Shown in pieces: positions 27,698-34,422 of a DNA stretch of 64,000 nt (position 1 is the stretch's first letter; each line of letters starts with the position of its first letter). The DNA is from Mesorhizobium australicum (GTDB taxonomy: Bacteria; Pseudomonadota; Alphaproteobacteria; Rhizobiales; Rhizobiaceae), in contig NZ_FXBL01000004.1 of the NCBI RefSeq assembly GCF_900177325.1, forward strand, positions 5,151,501 to 5,215,500. Direction: 5' to 3'. The translations under genes were made by a program, and so were the position numbers. A model generated the notes under the pieces. That model was not told the DNA's origin, searched no databases, and worked only from the letters and a program-made list of their open reading frames with translations.

Positions 27698-27723
27698 AAT
27701 GCGCGCCGCCGGGATTAGGTTCC
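27698..27723 (-). promoter_or_regulatory. EcfG-like promoter for the small membrane protein
   Basis: On the minus strand GGAAC (27723-27719), 17 bases, CATT (27701-27698). The -10 differs from CGTT at one base, the same variant as in the nepR-ecfG promoter. It lies 29 bases upstream of the start at 27669. Confidence 0.6.
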
Positions 27724-27756
27724 GGATTCGGCAGGTAGTCGAGCAATCAGAGAGAC

Positions 27757-28203
27757 TTAGGCGTCGGGATCCTCGTCCCGGTCGCTGTTCTCCTTGTAGA
27801 TTGCATAGGCGGCCATGGCGGCCACCGGCGTCAGGAGAGACAGGAGCCCGCCACGTCCCTTCAGAAGCGCAGGAAGAATGGCAAACGCCGTGGCTCCCGC
27901 AAGCGCCTGGAGTTGAGCAGCCCGCGCTTCTTCAGCACGGCGCTTTGCCTGAATGCCGGAAACGATGCGGTGCACGATCAGCGCCACGCCGGCCAGCGCA
28001 ATGAATCCAAGGCCGAACCCGACCGCCGTGTAGAGCGGACCATACCGCTCGGCGACGAAGATGTAGGCGGCCGCGATCAGGAAGCCGAGGCCAATCGCGA
28101 GACAGATCCCCGCGATCATGTAGTCGATCATGGCGCGCCTGACACGCTTCGCCGCTCGCGATGTCTCTCCGGAAACGATAGATTGGATCAGTGCCGCGAG
28201 CAT
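27757..28203 (-). CDS. Holin-X/DUF1469-like small membrane protein
   Basis: A 148-residue protein with two strong hydrophobic segments (about 27-50 and 58-82: GICLAIGLGFLIAAAYIFV and TAVGFGLGFIALAGVALIV) flanked by charged helices, and a third weaker segment near the C-terminus. This pattern resembles the phage-holin/Actinobacterial Holin-X (DUF1469) family, which in non-phage settings is encoded beside DUF883 proteins, as here. The start at 28203 lies 25 bases after the DUF883 stop, so both are probably read from the same EcfG-type promoter. No phage genes are near. Confidence 0.75.
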   Translation of the reverse strand: MLAALIQSIVSGETSRAAKRVRRAMIDYMIAGICLAIGLGFLIAAAYIFVAERYGPLYTAVGFGLGFIALAGVALIVHRIVSGIQAKRRAEEARAAQLQALAGATAFAILPALLKGRGGLLSLLTPVAAMAAYAIYKENSDRDEDPDA

Positions 28204-28228
28204 GGACGTTCCGGGATAGGCCAAGGCG

Positions 28229-28576
28229 TCAGCGGCGTGTGAGCAATGCGAAGAGGAAGCCGACGCCGGCGGCAATAGCGAGCGACGTGACCGGCTTCTC
28301 GCGCACCCGGGCGACAATCTCGCCCTCGATGTCGCTGGCCTCGCTCTTCAGACCCTGCACCGCGGCCTCCCCCTTGGCCCGCATCTGGGTGGCGCCTTCC
28401 TGCGCGATGGATTTCAGCGCTTCGAGCGATTTCTCGCCCGAACTCTGCACCTGCGCCGTCAGCTTGGCGATCTCCGCCTTCAGGGTCTCGATCTGAGCCT
28501 CCATCTCCGAGATGGACGGATCCGTGGCCCTGGAACCGTTGGCGGGCTTTTCGGTTTTAGCTGTGGAAGATGGCAT
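28229..28576 (-). CDS. DUF883 (ElaB/YqjD-like) membrane-anchored protein
   Basis: A 115-residue protein. Residues 20-90 are a long amphipathic helix (SISEMEAQIETLKAEIAKLTAQVQ region) and the C-terminus is a hydrophobic anchor (TSLAIAAGVGFLFALLTRR), the layout of ElaB/YqjD/YgaM. In E. coli these are stationary-phase proteins that tether ribosomes to the inner membrane. The start at 28576 follows AGGAG. A perfect EcfG-type promoter lies 30 bases upstream, consistent with stress or stationary-phase control. Confidence 0.83.
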   Translation of the reverse strand: MPSSTAKTEKPANGSRATDPSISEMEAQIETLKAEIAKLTAQVQSSGEKSLEALKSIAQEGATQMRAKGEAAVQGLKSEASDIEGEIVARVREKPVTSLAIAAGVGFLFALLTRR

Positions 28577-28605
28577 GGCGGGCTCCTTTGCGTTTGCGTG
28601 TTCCA

Positions 28606-28630
28606 AACGCGGGACCGGCGGCGAAGTTCC
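28606..28630 (-). promoter_or_regulatory. EcfG-type promoter for the DUF883/holin-like operon
   Basis: On the minus strand GGAAC (28630-28626), 16 bases, CGTT (28609-28606): perfect consensus, 30 bases upstream of the start at 28576. Confidence 0.8.
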
Positions 28631-28683
28631 TCGGACCTGCCAGCATCAAAATGCCTTTCACGGCGCGAGTCCAGCCGGATTTC

Positions 28684-29439
28684 TCACATCAGCGGGCGGC
28701 GCTGGTCGCCAAGCCCCTCCCATCGTGCAATCCCGCAGAGCGTTTCCTCGTCGAGCACCTCGCAGCCGCGGTCGAGCCAGCGGATCGCCTTGCGGTCGAT
28801 CAGCTTCCTGAGTGTCTTGTTGGTGTGGACGATAGAGAGCCCGAGCGTGTCGGCCACATGCTGCTGCGTAATGGGGATTTCCGCCTTTCCCTTGCCATAA
28901 AGCTGCACGGATCGCGCCCGCTGGTGGAGAAAGGCGATGAGATACGCCGCGCGCTCCAGCGCGCTGCGACGTCCGACGCTGAGCAGGTTCTCGTCGAGCA
29001 TCTGCTCCTCGCGCGCGGCGAGCCAGGTGAGGTCGTAGGCGAGGCCGGGATGGTTGCGGTAGAGCGAGAAAAGCTGTTCGCGCTCGAAGACGCACAGCAT
29101 CATCGGCGACAGCGCCTCGACCGAATGCTGCATTTCGCCGGTGAGGCTGCCCTGCAGGCCGATCAGGTCGCCCGGCACGACATAGTTGAGGATCTGGCGT
29201 CGGCCGTCCGGCAGCAGCTTGTAGCGGAATCCCCAGCCGGACAGGGCGGTGTAGAGATGCGCGCTGTGATTGCCCTCGACGAGCACGGTCGCGCCGCGAT
29301 CGATGGTGAGCTCGCCGGTCTTGAACCGGCTGATGAAGCCGAGTTCGGCAGAAGTGAAGTCCCTGAAGACCCCCAGCGGCCGCAACGGGCATTTCTCGCA
29401 CGGATACTTCTTGGCCGAACTGGCCGGCGCTGGCGTCAT
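28684..29439 (-). CDS. Crp/Fnr family transcriptional regulator
   Basis: A 251-residue regulator. Near the N-terminus there is a CEKCPLRPL segment, a pair of cysteines reminiscent of Fnr-like proteins but too few for a classical four-cysteine 4Fe-4S site. A cyclic-nucleotide-binding-like beta barrel spans ~30-150, and the C-terminal winged helix contains ITQQHVADTLGLSIVHTNKTLRKL, a typical Crp recognition helix. Ligand and targets are unknown. The ATG at 29439 has AGGAAG ~10 bases upstream; an earlier ATG at 29478 lacks a ribosome site. It is divergent from the orphan response regulator. Confidence 0.87.
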   Translation of the reverse strand: MTPAPASSAKKYPCEKCPLRPLGVFRDFTSAELGFISRFKTGELTIDRGATVLVEGNHSAHLYTALSGWGFRYKLLPDGRRQILNYVVPGDLIGLQGSLTGEMQHSVEALSPMMLCVFEREQLFSLYRNHPGLAYDLTWLAAREEQMLDENLLSVGRRSALERAAYLIAFLHQRARSVQLYGKGKAEIPITQQHVADTLGLSIVHTNKTLRKLIDRKAIRWLDRGCEVLDEETLCGIARWEGLGDQRRPLM

Positions 29440-29549
29440 GGACCCGTCTTCCTTCCGCTGCCCCCGGCGCTCCGGCATGTCAAAGTTAAATGACGGGAGG
29501 GGAATTTATCTGCGATCGGTACAGCAATGCGAATTCGGAGAAAGCCATT

Positions 29550-29942
29550 TTGACCAAGCTGCCGCTCGACGGCCTTAGGGTTCTCGTCCTCGAGGACGAG
29601 TTTCTCATCGCGATGGAGGTCGAGCAGGCCTGTCGCGACAGCGGCGCGGCGGAAGTTCGGATCTGCCGAACGCTCGAGGAAGTCGGTACGACACTGTCGG
29701 GAGCGCTCGATTTCGACGTGGCCGTGATCGACCTGAGGCTGGGCCTCATATCGTCTGTCGACTTCGCGCGCACCTTGTTCGAAGCGGGCGTGCCATTCAT
29801 CTTCGCAACCGGCTATGCCGACTCGCAGGAGATGTCGGAGAACTTCCCCGGCGTGCGGGTCGTCACCAAGCCTTATCTGGGTAATGAAGTGGTCGACGCT
29901 CTGGCGGATACCCTGCAACGTGTCCCTCAACGGCTCGACTGA
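29550..29942 (+). CDS. Orphan single-domain response regulator (FAT GUY type)
   Basis: A ~130-residue receiver domain with no output domain. VLVLEDEFLIA holds the acidic pocket, VAVIDLRLG the phosphoacceptor aspartate, and IFATGYAD followed by VTKPY is the FAT GUY signature of receivers that serve in alphaproteobacterial general stress phosphorelays. I prefer a TTG start at 29550 (CGGAG upstream, conserved domain begins at once). An ATG at 29490 in frame has no ribosome site and would add 20 unrelated residues. With nepR-ecfG immediately downstream on the other strand, it may modulate the PhyR phosphorelay. Confidence 0.82.
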   Translation: MTKLPLDGLRVLVLEDEFLIAMEVEQACRDSGAAEVRICRTLEEVGTTLSGALDFDVAVIDLRLGLISSVDFARTLFEAGVPFIFATGYADSQEMSENFPGVRVVTKPYLGNEVVDALADTLQRVPQRLD

Positions 29943-29959
29943 GACTGGACGCCGGCGGG

Positions 29960-30505
29960 TCACACCGCCGTGCTGAGGATCTGAACCGTGATCGAATCCG
30001 GGCCGAACTCGCCTTCGCCGGAAATGCCGAGCTGCTCCTGCAGGCGGGCGCGGGCGCGGCTCACCCGGCTCTTGATCGTGCCCACGGCACAGCCGCAGAT
30101 CTCCGCCGCCTCCTCGTAGGAAAAGCCGGATGCGCCGATCAGGATGATCGCCTCTCGCTGATCCTCCGGCAGCATTTCGAGCGCGCCGCGGAAGTCTTCC
30201 AGGTCGAGCGCGCCCTGCTGGCTCGGATGCACCGCCAGGCGGCCGGTCATGATCCCGTCTGAATCCTGCACCTCGCGACCGCGCTTGCGCATCTGCGAAT
30301 AGAACTCGTTGCGCAGGATGGTGAACAGCCACGCTTTGAGGTTCGTCCCCGGCTGGAAGCTCTCGTGCTTGTCCCAGGCCTTCACGAGGGTTTCCTGCAC
30401 GAGGTCGTCCGCGCGGTCCGTATTGTGCGTCAGCGACACCGCGAACGCACGCAGGTTGGGAATCGACGCAAGCAGTCCGGACTTGAAGTCGGCTGATACC
30501 GCCAT
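29960..30505 (-). CDS. ecfG: EcfG, general stress response ECF sigma factor
   Basis: A 181-residue ECF15-type sigma factor. Region 2 includes AVSLTHNTDRADDLVQETLVKAW, with the -10-reading helix. Region 4 includes ILIGASGFSYEEAAEICGC and VGTIKSRVSRARARL, the -35-reading helix-turn-helix. It directs RNA polymerase to GGAAC/CGTT promoters, of which ten candidates occur around it. It is co-transcribed with nepR (4-base gap). The frame extends 52 codons upstream inside nepR but that part is a shadow. Activity is held in check by NepR. Confidence 0.93.
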   Translation of the reverse strand: MAVSADFKSGLLASIPNLRAFAVSLTHNTDRADDLVQETLVKAWDKHESFQPGTNLKAWLFTILRNEFYSQMRKRGREVQDSDGIMTGRLAVHPSQQGALDLEDFRGALEMLPEDQREAIILIGASGFSYEEAAEICGCAVGTIKSRVSRARARLQEQLGISGEGEFGPDSITVQILSTAV

Positions 30506-30509
30506 CGGC

Positions 30510-30704
30510 TCACTCCGACTTTCCGGCAGTTTCTGCCTTGTCGAGCTGCTGGAGCAATTGCGCGAAACGGTCGGGAACCTCTTCGGACACGAGACCGTCA
30601 TAGTACTGGCGCAGCTTGCGTCCGATTTCGGAGTTGGTGCCGAGGAGGTCCGCGCTTCCAAGCAGGCCCGCCTGCCGCTCGGAGGTGTTTTTCTTGTTGG
30701 TCAT
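30510..30704 (-). CDS. nepR: NepR, anti-sigma factor of EcfG
   Basis: A 64-residue anti-sigma factor. The conserved core GRKLRQYYDGLVSEEVPDRF followed by LLQQLD is the NepR family signature of two helices that clamp EcfG. Under stress, phosphorylated PhyR binds NepR and frees EcfG. The ATG at 30704 (MTNKKNTSER) is preceded by AAGGA immediately and AGGGCGAG further up; translation from further upstream would run through the promoter. It heads the nepR-ecfG unit and is divergent from phyR. Confidence 0.92.
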   Translation of the reverse strand: MTNKKNTSERQAGLLGSADLLGTNSEIGRKLRQYYDGLVSEEVPDRFAQLLQQLDKAETAGKSE

Positions 30705-30801
30705 TCCTTGAACTCGCCCTTTGTCTTTACCGGCAGCGCCCACCGTCCCTGATGGCGTACATGCCGGCATTGCGGCCCGCCGACAGCAATGTCCGGGCTG
30801 A

Positions 30802-30826
30802 AATGCGCCGCCGCGAAAAAAGTTCC
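30802..30826 (-). promoter_or_regulatory. EcfG-like promoter for nepR-ecfG
   Basis: On the minus strand GGAAC (30826-30822), 16 bases, CATT (30805-30802), about 98 bases upstream of nepR. It gives positive autoregulation of the sigma factor together with its anti-sigma factor. The -10 has one deviation from CGTT. Confidence 0.7.
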
Positions 30827-30834
30827 CTCCGCCC

Positions 30835-30859
30835 GGAACTTTTTTTGTCGACGCCCGTT
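30835..30859 (+). promoter_or_regulatory. EcfG-type promoter for phyR
   Basis: GGAAC (30835-30839), 16 bases, CGTT (30856-30859): perfect consensus, 63 bases upstream of phyR. Its -35 is only 8 bases from the -35 of the divergent nepR promoter, so two EcfG holoenzymes would be back to back. Confidence 0.82.
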
Positions 30860-30921
30860 GAACCGACACATGCGCCCCTATTCTCTGCGGCGCAGTTCGT
30901 CATTGAGGGAGACGTCATCAC

Positions 30922-31716
30922 ATGAGCCTGTCTGCAAGCATCGCCCCGCATCTGCCGTTCCTGCGCCGCTTCGCGCGCGCGGTTTCCGGCTCTCAGTCGA
31001 GCGGTGACGCCCATGTCGCCGCCGCGCTGGAGGCGATCATTGCCGATGTAAGCATTTTCCCGAAAGCCTCCAGCGACCGGGTCGCGCTCTACAAGGTGTT
31101 TGCCAAGCTGTTTTCCTCCGTCGCGTCGAACATGCCGGCGGAGCAGCCGGTCCAGGCCTGGGAACGGCGCGCCGCGGCCAATCTCGGCTCGCTCTCGCCG
31201 CTGCCACGCCAGGCCTTCGTGCTGGTTGCGGTTGAAGGCTTCAGCGACGAGCAGGCGGCCGAGATCCTCGACGTGAGCGAGGAGGATTTCACCGACCTGA
31301 TCGCGGAGGCGTCGCGCGAGATCTCGAAGCAGGTCGCGACCGATATCCTCATCATCGAGGACGAGCCACTGATCGCGATGGACATCGAGGAGATGGTGGA
31401 AAGCCTCGGCCACCGCGTCGTCGGCACGGCACGCACCCATAAGGAGGCGGTCGGCCTCTTCCAGAAGACGCAGCCCAAGATGGTGCTCGCCGACATCCAG
31501 CTCGCCGACGGCAGCTCGGGCATCGATGCCGTCAACGAGATTCTGTCGTCGACCGCGGTGCCGGTGATCTTCATCACCGCCTTCCCGGAGCGCCTGCTCA
31601 CCGGCGAGCGTCCGGAACCGGCCTTCCTCGTCACCAAGCCGTTCAATCCGGAGATGGTCAAGGCCCTGATCAGCCAGGCTTTGTTCTTCGACCGGCAGGC
31701 AAAAGCAGCCGCCTGA
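30922..31716 (+). CDS. phyR: PhyR, response regulator and anti-anti-sigma factor
   Basis: A 264-residue master regulator of the alphaproteobacterial general stress response. Residues ~1-130 mimic an ECF sigma factor (LSPLPRQAFVLVAVEGFSDEQ) but lack DNA-binding quality. Residues ~140-255 are a receiver with IIEDEPLIAMD, the phosphoacceptor Asp191 in LADIQLADG, and the FAT GUY-type segment FITAFPERLL followed by VTKPF. When phosphorylated it opens and binds NepR. It lies divergent to nepR-ecfG with its own perfect EcfG-type promoter, the classical arrangement. Confidence 0.95.
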   Translation: MSLSASIAPHLPFLRRFARAVSGSQSSGDAHVAAALEAIIADVSIFPKASSDRVALYKVFAKLFSSVASNMPAEQPVQAWERRAAANLGSLSPLPRQAFVLVAVEGFSDEQAAEILDVSEEDFTDLIAEASREISKQVATDILIIEDEPLIAMDIEEMVESLGHRVVGTARTHKEAVGLFQKTQPKMVLADIQLADGSSGIDAVNEILSSTAVPVIFITAFPERLLTGERPEPAFLVTKPFNPEMVKALISQALFFDRQAKAAA

Positions 31717-31717
31717 C

Positions 31718-31742
31718 GGAACAAAAGGCGCCGCGGCGCGTT
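31718..31742 (+). promoter_or_regulatory. EcfG-type promoter for the DUF1328 gene
   Basis: GGAAC (31718-31722), 16 bases, CGTT (31739-31742): perfect consensus starting 2 bases after the phyR stop, 97 bases upstream of the small membrane protein start at 31839. Confidence 0.8.
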
Positions 31743-31838
31743 GTTTTATAATGGCAGGACCGTTCGGCCACAATTTTGCCAGAACACGGGAGATGCGCTC
31801 CTGCGGAGCCATCGGCCCGCAGATTTCAGGAGAGTAGA

Positions 31839-32006
31839 ATGCTGTACTGGACCGTCGTTTTCCTCGTCGTCGCCATCATCGCCGGTGCGTTGGGCTTTGG
31901 GGGGATCGCGGGGGCATCTGCCGGTATCGCGCAGATTCTGTTCTTTGTCTTCCTTGCATTCCTTGCGATCTCGCTCATCGCCGGCCTGGTGCGCCGGGCG
32001 AGCTAG
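31839..32006 (+). CDS. DUF1328 (UPF0391) small membrane protein
   Basis: A 55-residue protein that is almost entirely two hydrophobic helices: [20 protein letters not shown] and a second from about residue 28 to 48 with a glycine/alanine turn between, ending in VRRAS. This matches the DUF1328/UPF0391 family, small inner-membrane proteins of unknown function often induced under stress. GGAGAG stands before the ATG. A perfect EcfG-type promoter is upstream and an intrinsic terminator downstream, so it is an isolated stress-regulated transcription unit. Confidence 0.85.
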   Translation: MLYWTVVFLVVAIIAGALGFGGIAGASAGIAQILFFVFLAFLAISLIAGLVRRAS

Positions 32007-32077
32007 GGCGGGGCGACCGCAAGGCTACCCGTTCCGGGGAGCCAACAAATCCCCCTCAGCGGCTTCCCGGAGCCGAA

Positions 32078-32118
32078 GCCGGACCGCGGTCTTTCGGGAT
32101 CGCGGTCCGGCGGCTTTT
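32078..32118 (+). terminator. Terminator after the DUF1328 gene
   Basis: GCCGGACCGCG / CGCGGTCCGGC form an 11-base stem with a 12-base loop, then GGCTTTTG. It lies 72 bases after the stop and just upstream of the EcfG-like promoter of the HWE kinase. Confidence 0.7.
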
Positions 32119-32159
32119 GCGTCGTCCTGTCGAACCGGCCTGCCCCGCGTCAGAGCGAG

Positions 32160-32184
32160 GGAACTTTGCGCACCGTCAGCAGTT
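32160..32184 (+). promoter_or_regulatory. EcfG-like promoter for the HWE kinase
   Basis: GGAAC (32160-32164), 16 bases, AGTT (32181-32184). The -10 deviates from CGTT at one base. It lies 33 bases upstream of the kinase ATG at 32217. Confidence 0.5.
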
Positions 32185-32216
32185 TGTCCCGAAGGTAACC
32201 AGCAGGGCGGCAGCAA

Positions 32217-33227
32217 ATGACTGAAGCGGGGAAGAGCGAGCGTATGTCGCCGACTTCGCGCGCCCATGCCGATCAGGCCGACCAGGCCAGCCTCGTCCGT
32301 GCACTTGCCAACGCAAATGTCGCGATCCTCGCGCAGGACACTTCGCTTGCCTATCTTTGGAGTGAAAATGCGCCCGCCAAGTGGGGACTTGGGAAGATTG
32401 TCGGGCGCAGGGACGCCGACATCTTCTCCGACGCGGTTGCCGAGGAGCTGACCGGCCTCAAGAAGGAAGTGCTCGCGGGAACCGAGCGGCGCCATACCGA
32501 GATCGCGGTTTCGGGTCCGGAAGGCCTGAGCTGGTTCGAGATATGGCTGGACCCGCTGAGGAACAACGAGGGCTCCGTCGTTGGCGTGGTGACGACCGCC
32601 ACGGAGATCACCGAGCAGCGGCAGCGCGAGCAGACGCTGCGCACCCTGCTTCGGGAGGTGAGCCATCGCTCGAAGAACCTGCTCGCCATCATTCAGAGCA
32701 TTGCGGCCCAGACCGGCCGCTACACCGATACGGTCGAGCAGTTCCTGACCCGGTTCCGCGGGCGGCTTCAGTCGCTCTCTTCCTCGCAGGACCTCGTGAC
32801 CTCGTCCAACTGGCGCGGGGCCGACCTGTCGCAGCTCGTGGCCGGCCAGGTCGCGCGCTACTGCGCCGAGCCGTCGCGCAATCTGGTCGTCAGCGGCGAG
32901 AACCCGTATCTCAACCCGAACGCAGCGCTTCACGTCGGGCTGGCCCTGCACGAGCTCGCCGTCAACTCGGTGAGCTATGGCGCGCTGTCCTCGCCCGACG
33001 GCCAGGTCAAGATCGAGGTCCGCCTCCTGCCGGACGGAGAGATGGAGCTTCTCTGGAGCGAGCCGCTCATCCGGCCCGACGCCGGCCCGGAGCGAAAGCG
33101 CTTCGGCACCGTGGCGCTGGAACGGGTGGTGCCGTCCTCGCTCAACAGCACCGCCAGCCTGTCGACGGGCGCGGGCCGGCTCGTCTATCGGCTGGTCCTG
33201 CCCGCCGACAGTTTTCACCTCGACTAG
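32217..33227 (+). CDS. PAS-HWE family sensor histidine kinase, candidate PhyR kinase
   Basis: A 336-residue soluble kinase with no membrane segments. Residues ~25-135 form a PAS domain (ANANVAILAQDTSLAYLWSE opening, closing at TATEITEQR). The HWE/HisKA_2 dimerisation box follows with His150 in REVSHRSKNLLAIIQS, and the ATPase N-box is ALHELAVNSVSYGALS. Such kinases are the usual activators of PhyR in rhizobia and Caulobacter relatives; location next to phyR and an EcfG-like promoter support this (inference). The final ~60 residues are short compared with full ATPase domains but retain FGTVALERVVPS. Confidence 0.88.
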   Translation: MTEAGKSERMSPTSRAHADQADQASLVRALANANVAILAQDTSLAYLWSENAPAKWGLGKIVGRRDADIFSDAVAEELTGLKKEVLAGTERRHTEIAVSGPEGLSWFEIWLDPLRNNEGSVVGVVTTATEITEQRQREQTLRTLLREVSHRSKNLLAIIQSIAAQTGRYTDTVEQFLTRFRGRLQSLSSSQDLVTSSNWRGADLSQLVAGQVARYCAEPSRNLVVSGENPYLNPNAALHVGLALHELAVNSVSYGALSSPDGQVKIEVRLLPDGEMELLWSEPLIRPDAGPERKRFGTVALERVVPSSLNSTASLSTGAGRLVYRLVLPADSFHLD

Positions 33228-33294
33228 AAAGAATGTGAGCCGGCATCTTAATCGGGCTTCAACCAGAATGTGCGACGGTTCGCTGCGGGAATTG

Positions 33295-33319
33295 GGAACC
33301 GGCTGGGGAGGAGGCCGTT
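33295..33319 (+). promoter_or_regulatory. EcfG-type promoter for a small membrane protein
   Basis: GGAAC (33295-33299), 16 bases, CGTT (33316-33319): perfect consensus, 35 bases upstream of the GTG at 33354. Confidence 0.78.
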
Positions 33320-33353
33320 TACGCTGGCGAATTCGGTTGGAGAGGAGCAGGGC

Positions 33354-33521
33354 GTGAACACGAGGATCCATCTGGAGGATGCCGCGCGGCTCGCGATGGG
33401 CAGCTTTGCCATCGAGGAACGTCCGCCGGCCTCCGTCGCGCCCTATGCGGTTCGCCGTATCGCCATCATCGCGGCCGCCGCAGCGGTCGCCGCCATCCTC
33501 GCCCTTGCCTACCTGGCATAA
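33354..33521 (+). CDS. Small tail-anchored membrane protein, stress promoter upstream
   Basis: A 55-residue protein starting at GTG behind GGAGAGGAGC. Residues 1-33 are hydrophilic (NTRIHLEDAARLAMGSFA) and residues ~35-54 form one hydrophobic helix (RIAIIAAAAAVAAILALAYLA), a C-tail anchor. I do not recognise a family. The perfect EcfG-type promoter 35 bases upstream is the main argument that the gene is real. Confidence 0.65.
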   Translation: MNTRIHLEDAARLAMGSFAIEERPPASVAPYAVRRIAIIAAAAAVAAILALAYLA

Positions 33522-33586
33522 CCGCTGCTTGTCCGGGGAAGGCAAACGATCCTTCCGGCCGGACTATTCGCAATTCCGCCAGAAAT

Positions 33587-33612
33587 GGAACCAAATAAAA
33601 CGGAAGAACGTT
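33587..33612 (+). promoter_or_regulatory. EcfG-type promoter for the gene at 33635
   Basis: GGAAC (33587-33591), 17 bases, CGTT (33609-33612): consensus elements with the longer permitted spacer, 23 bases upstream of the ATG at 33635. Confidence 0.75.
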
Positions 33613-33634
33613 CCAGGGCCGAAAGGATTCGGCC

Positions 33635-33946
33635 ATGGAACACATTGCTGCGCTGTTGCTGATCGTCGGATGTTCGCAGGATATGAAGCAGTGCGAGGAA
33701 CTGCCGTCGCCGGTCACCGTCTACGAGACGTCGGTGGAATGCGATACGGAGCTGCCGGCGATCCTCGGGCGGCTCGATCATTTGCGGCCGCGGGTGATGG
33801 GAACCTGCGTATTCGTCGATCCGGCCCTCGAGGAGCAGGACGCCGAACTGGTTTGGGATGTGACGCCCGACGGCGCCTTGCGCGCTTCGATCGAAGCCGT
33901 CTCGATGAACGTGGCATCGGTGAAGGGGAAAACCCTTCACGAATGA
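33635..33946 (+). CDS. Hypothetical protein with conserved-looking cysteines, stress promoter upstream
   Basis: A 103-residue protein, MEHIAALLLIVGCSQDMKQC at the start, with four cysteines (Cys13, Cys20, Cys36 and one in MGTCVFVD). The short hydrophobic start could be a signal or a lipoprotein-like LIVGC box, though it has only one charged residue before it. No family is recognised. The start lies 23 bases after the -10 of an EcfG-type promoter, which leaves little leader sequence; a GAAAGG site is present. Confidence 0.68.
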   Translation: MEHIAALLLIVGCSQDMKQCEELPSPVTVYETSVECDTELPAILGRLDHLRPRVMGTCVFVDPALEEQDAELVWDVTPDGALRASIEAVSMNVASVKGKTLHE

Positions 33947-34098
33947 GCAACCAAGATTGGATCGGGACGAGGCGAAACCGAACTGTTACGTTCAATGCAT
34001 ACTCCTCCCGGTCTAGATATTCCGGCAGTCCGCCGGATTTTTGCTCGCATCGCGTGTAGGAAACATTCGGGCGGGTCGTTTCTGAAGGAGAGAGCGCA

Positions 34099-34362
34099 AT
34101 GAAGAAGATCATCATCGCCCTGGTGGCGGCAGGGGCGATCGCCGGCTGCACCACGGCTGAGCAAGATGCGGCAGGTGGCGCCGTGGTGGGCGCGGCCGTC
34201 GGCGGCATCGCCACGGGTCGTGTAGAAGGGGCGCTTGTGGGCGCCGTGGTCGGTGGCGCGACAGGTGTTCTGCTGGGTCAGGCCACGCGTCGCGGTGAGT
34301 GCCGCTACCGCGACCGTCGCGGCCGCATCTACATCGCCGCCTGCCCGGCCGGCTACTACTGA
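34099..34362 (+). CDS. Glycine-zipper lipoprotein
   Basis: An 87-residue lipoprotein. The signal MKKIIIALVAAGAIAGC ends in a good lipobox with Cys17. The mature protein has a glycine-zipper region (GGAVVGAAVGGIATG, then GALVGAVVGGATGVLLG), which often inserts in or packs along membranes as in osmotically inducible and 17-kDa-antigen-type proteins, then a short C-terminal part with CRYRDRRGRIYIAACPAGYY. A strong AAGGAGAG site precedes the ATG. No EcfG-type promoter is seen upstream. A terminator follows. Confidence 0.82.
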   Translation: MKKIIIALVAAGAIAGCTTAEQDAAGGAVVGAAVGGIATGRVEGALVGAVVGGATGVLLGQATRRGECRYRDRRGRIYIAACPAGYY

Positions 34363-34378
34363 TCTGCTACGCAGACGC

Positions 34379-34406
34379 GAAGGGGCCGCGACAGCGCGGC
34401 CCCTTC
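34379..34406. terminator. Bidirectional terminator between lipoprotein and CHASE kinase genes
   Basis: GAAGGGGCCGCG / CGCGGCCCCTTC make a perfect 12-base stem with an ACAG loop, in the 60-base gap between convergent genes. Short C/T and G/A runs flank it; it can stop transcription from both sides. Confidence 0.75.
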
Positions 34407-34422
34407 CTCACGTACGGCCGCC

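Noticed and set aside
27757..28203. Prophage remnant based on the holin-like protein
   Set aside because: No other phage genes occur nearby, and the gene is in an operon with DUF883 behind an EcfG-type promoter, the usual non-phage setting.
34060..34098. EcfG promoter for the glycine-zipper lipoprotein
   Set aside because: GGAAAC at about 34058 and CGTT are only ~12 bases apart and the -35 is not GGAAC, outside the allowed spacing.
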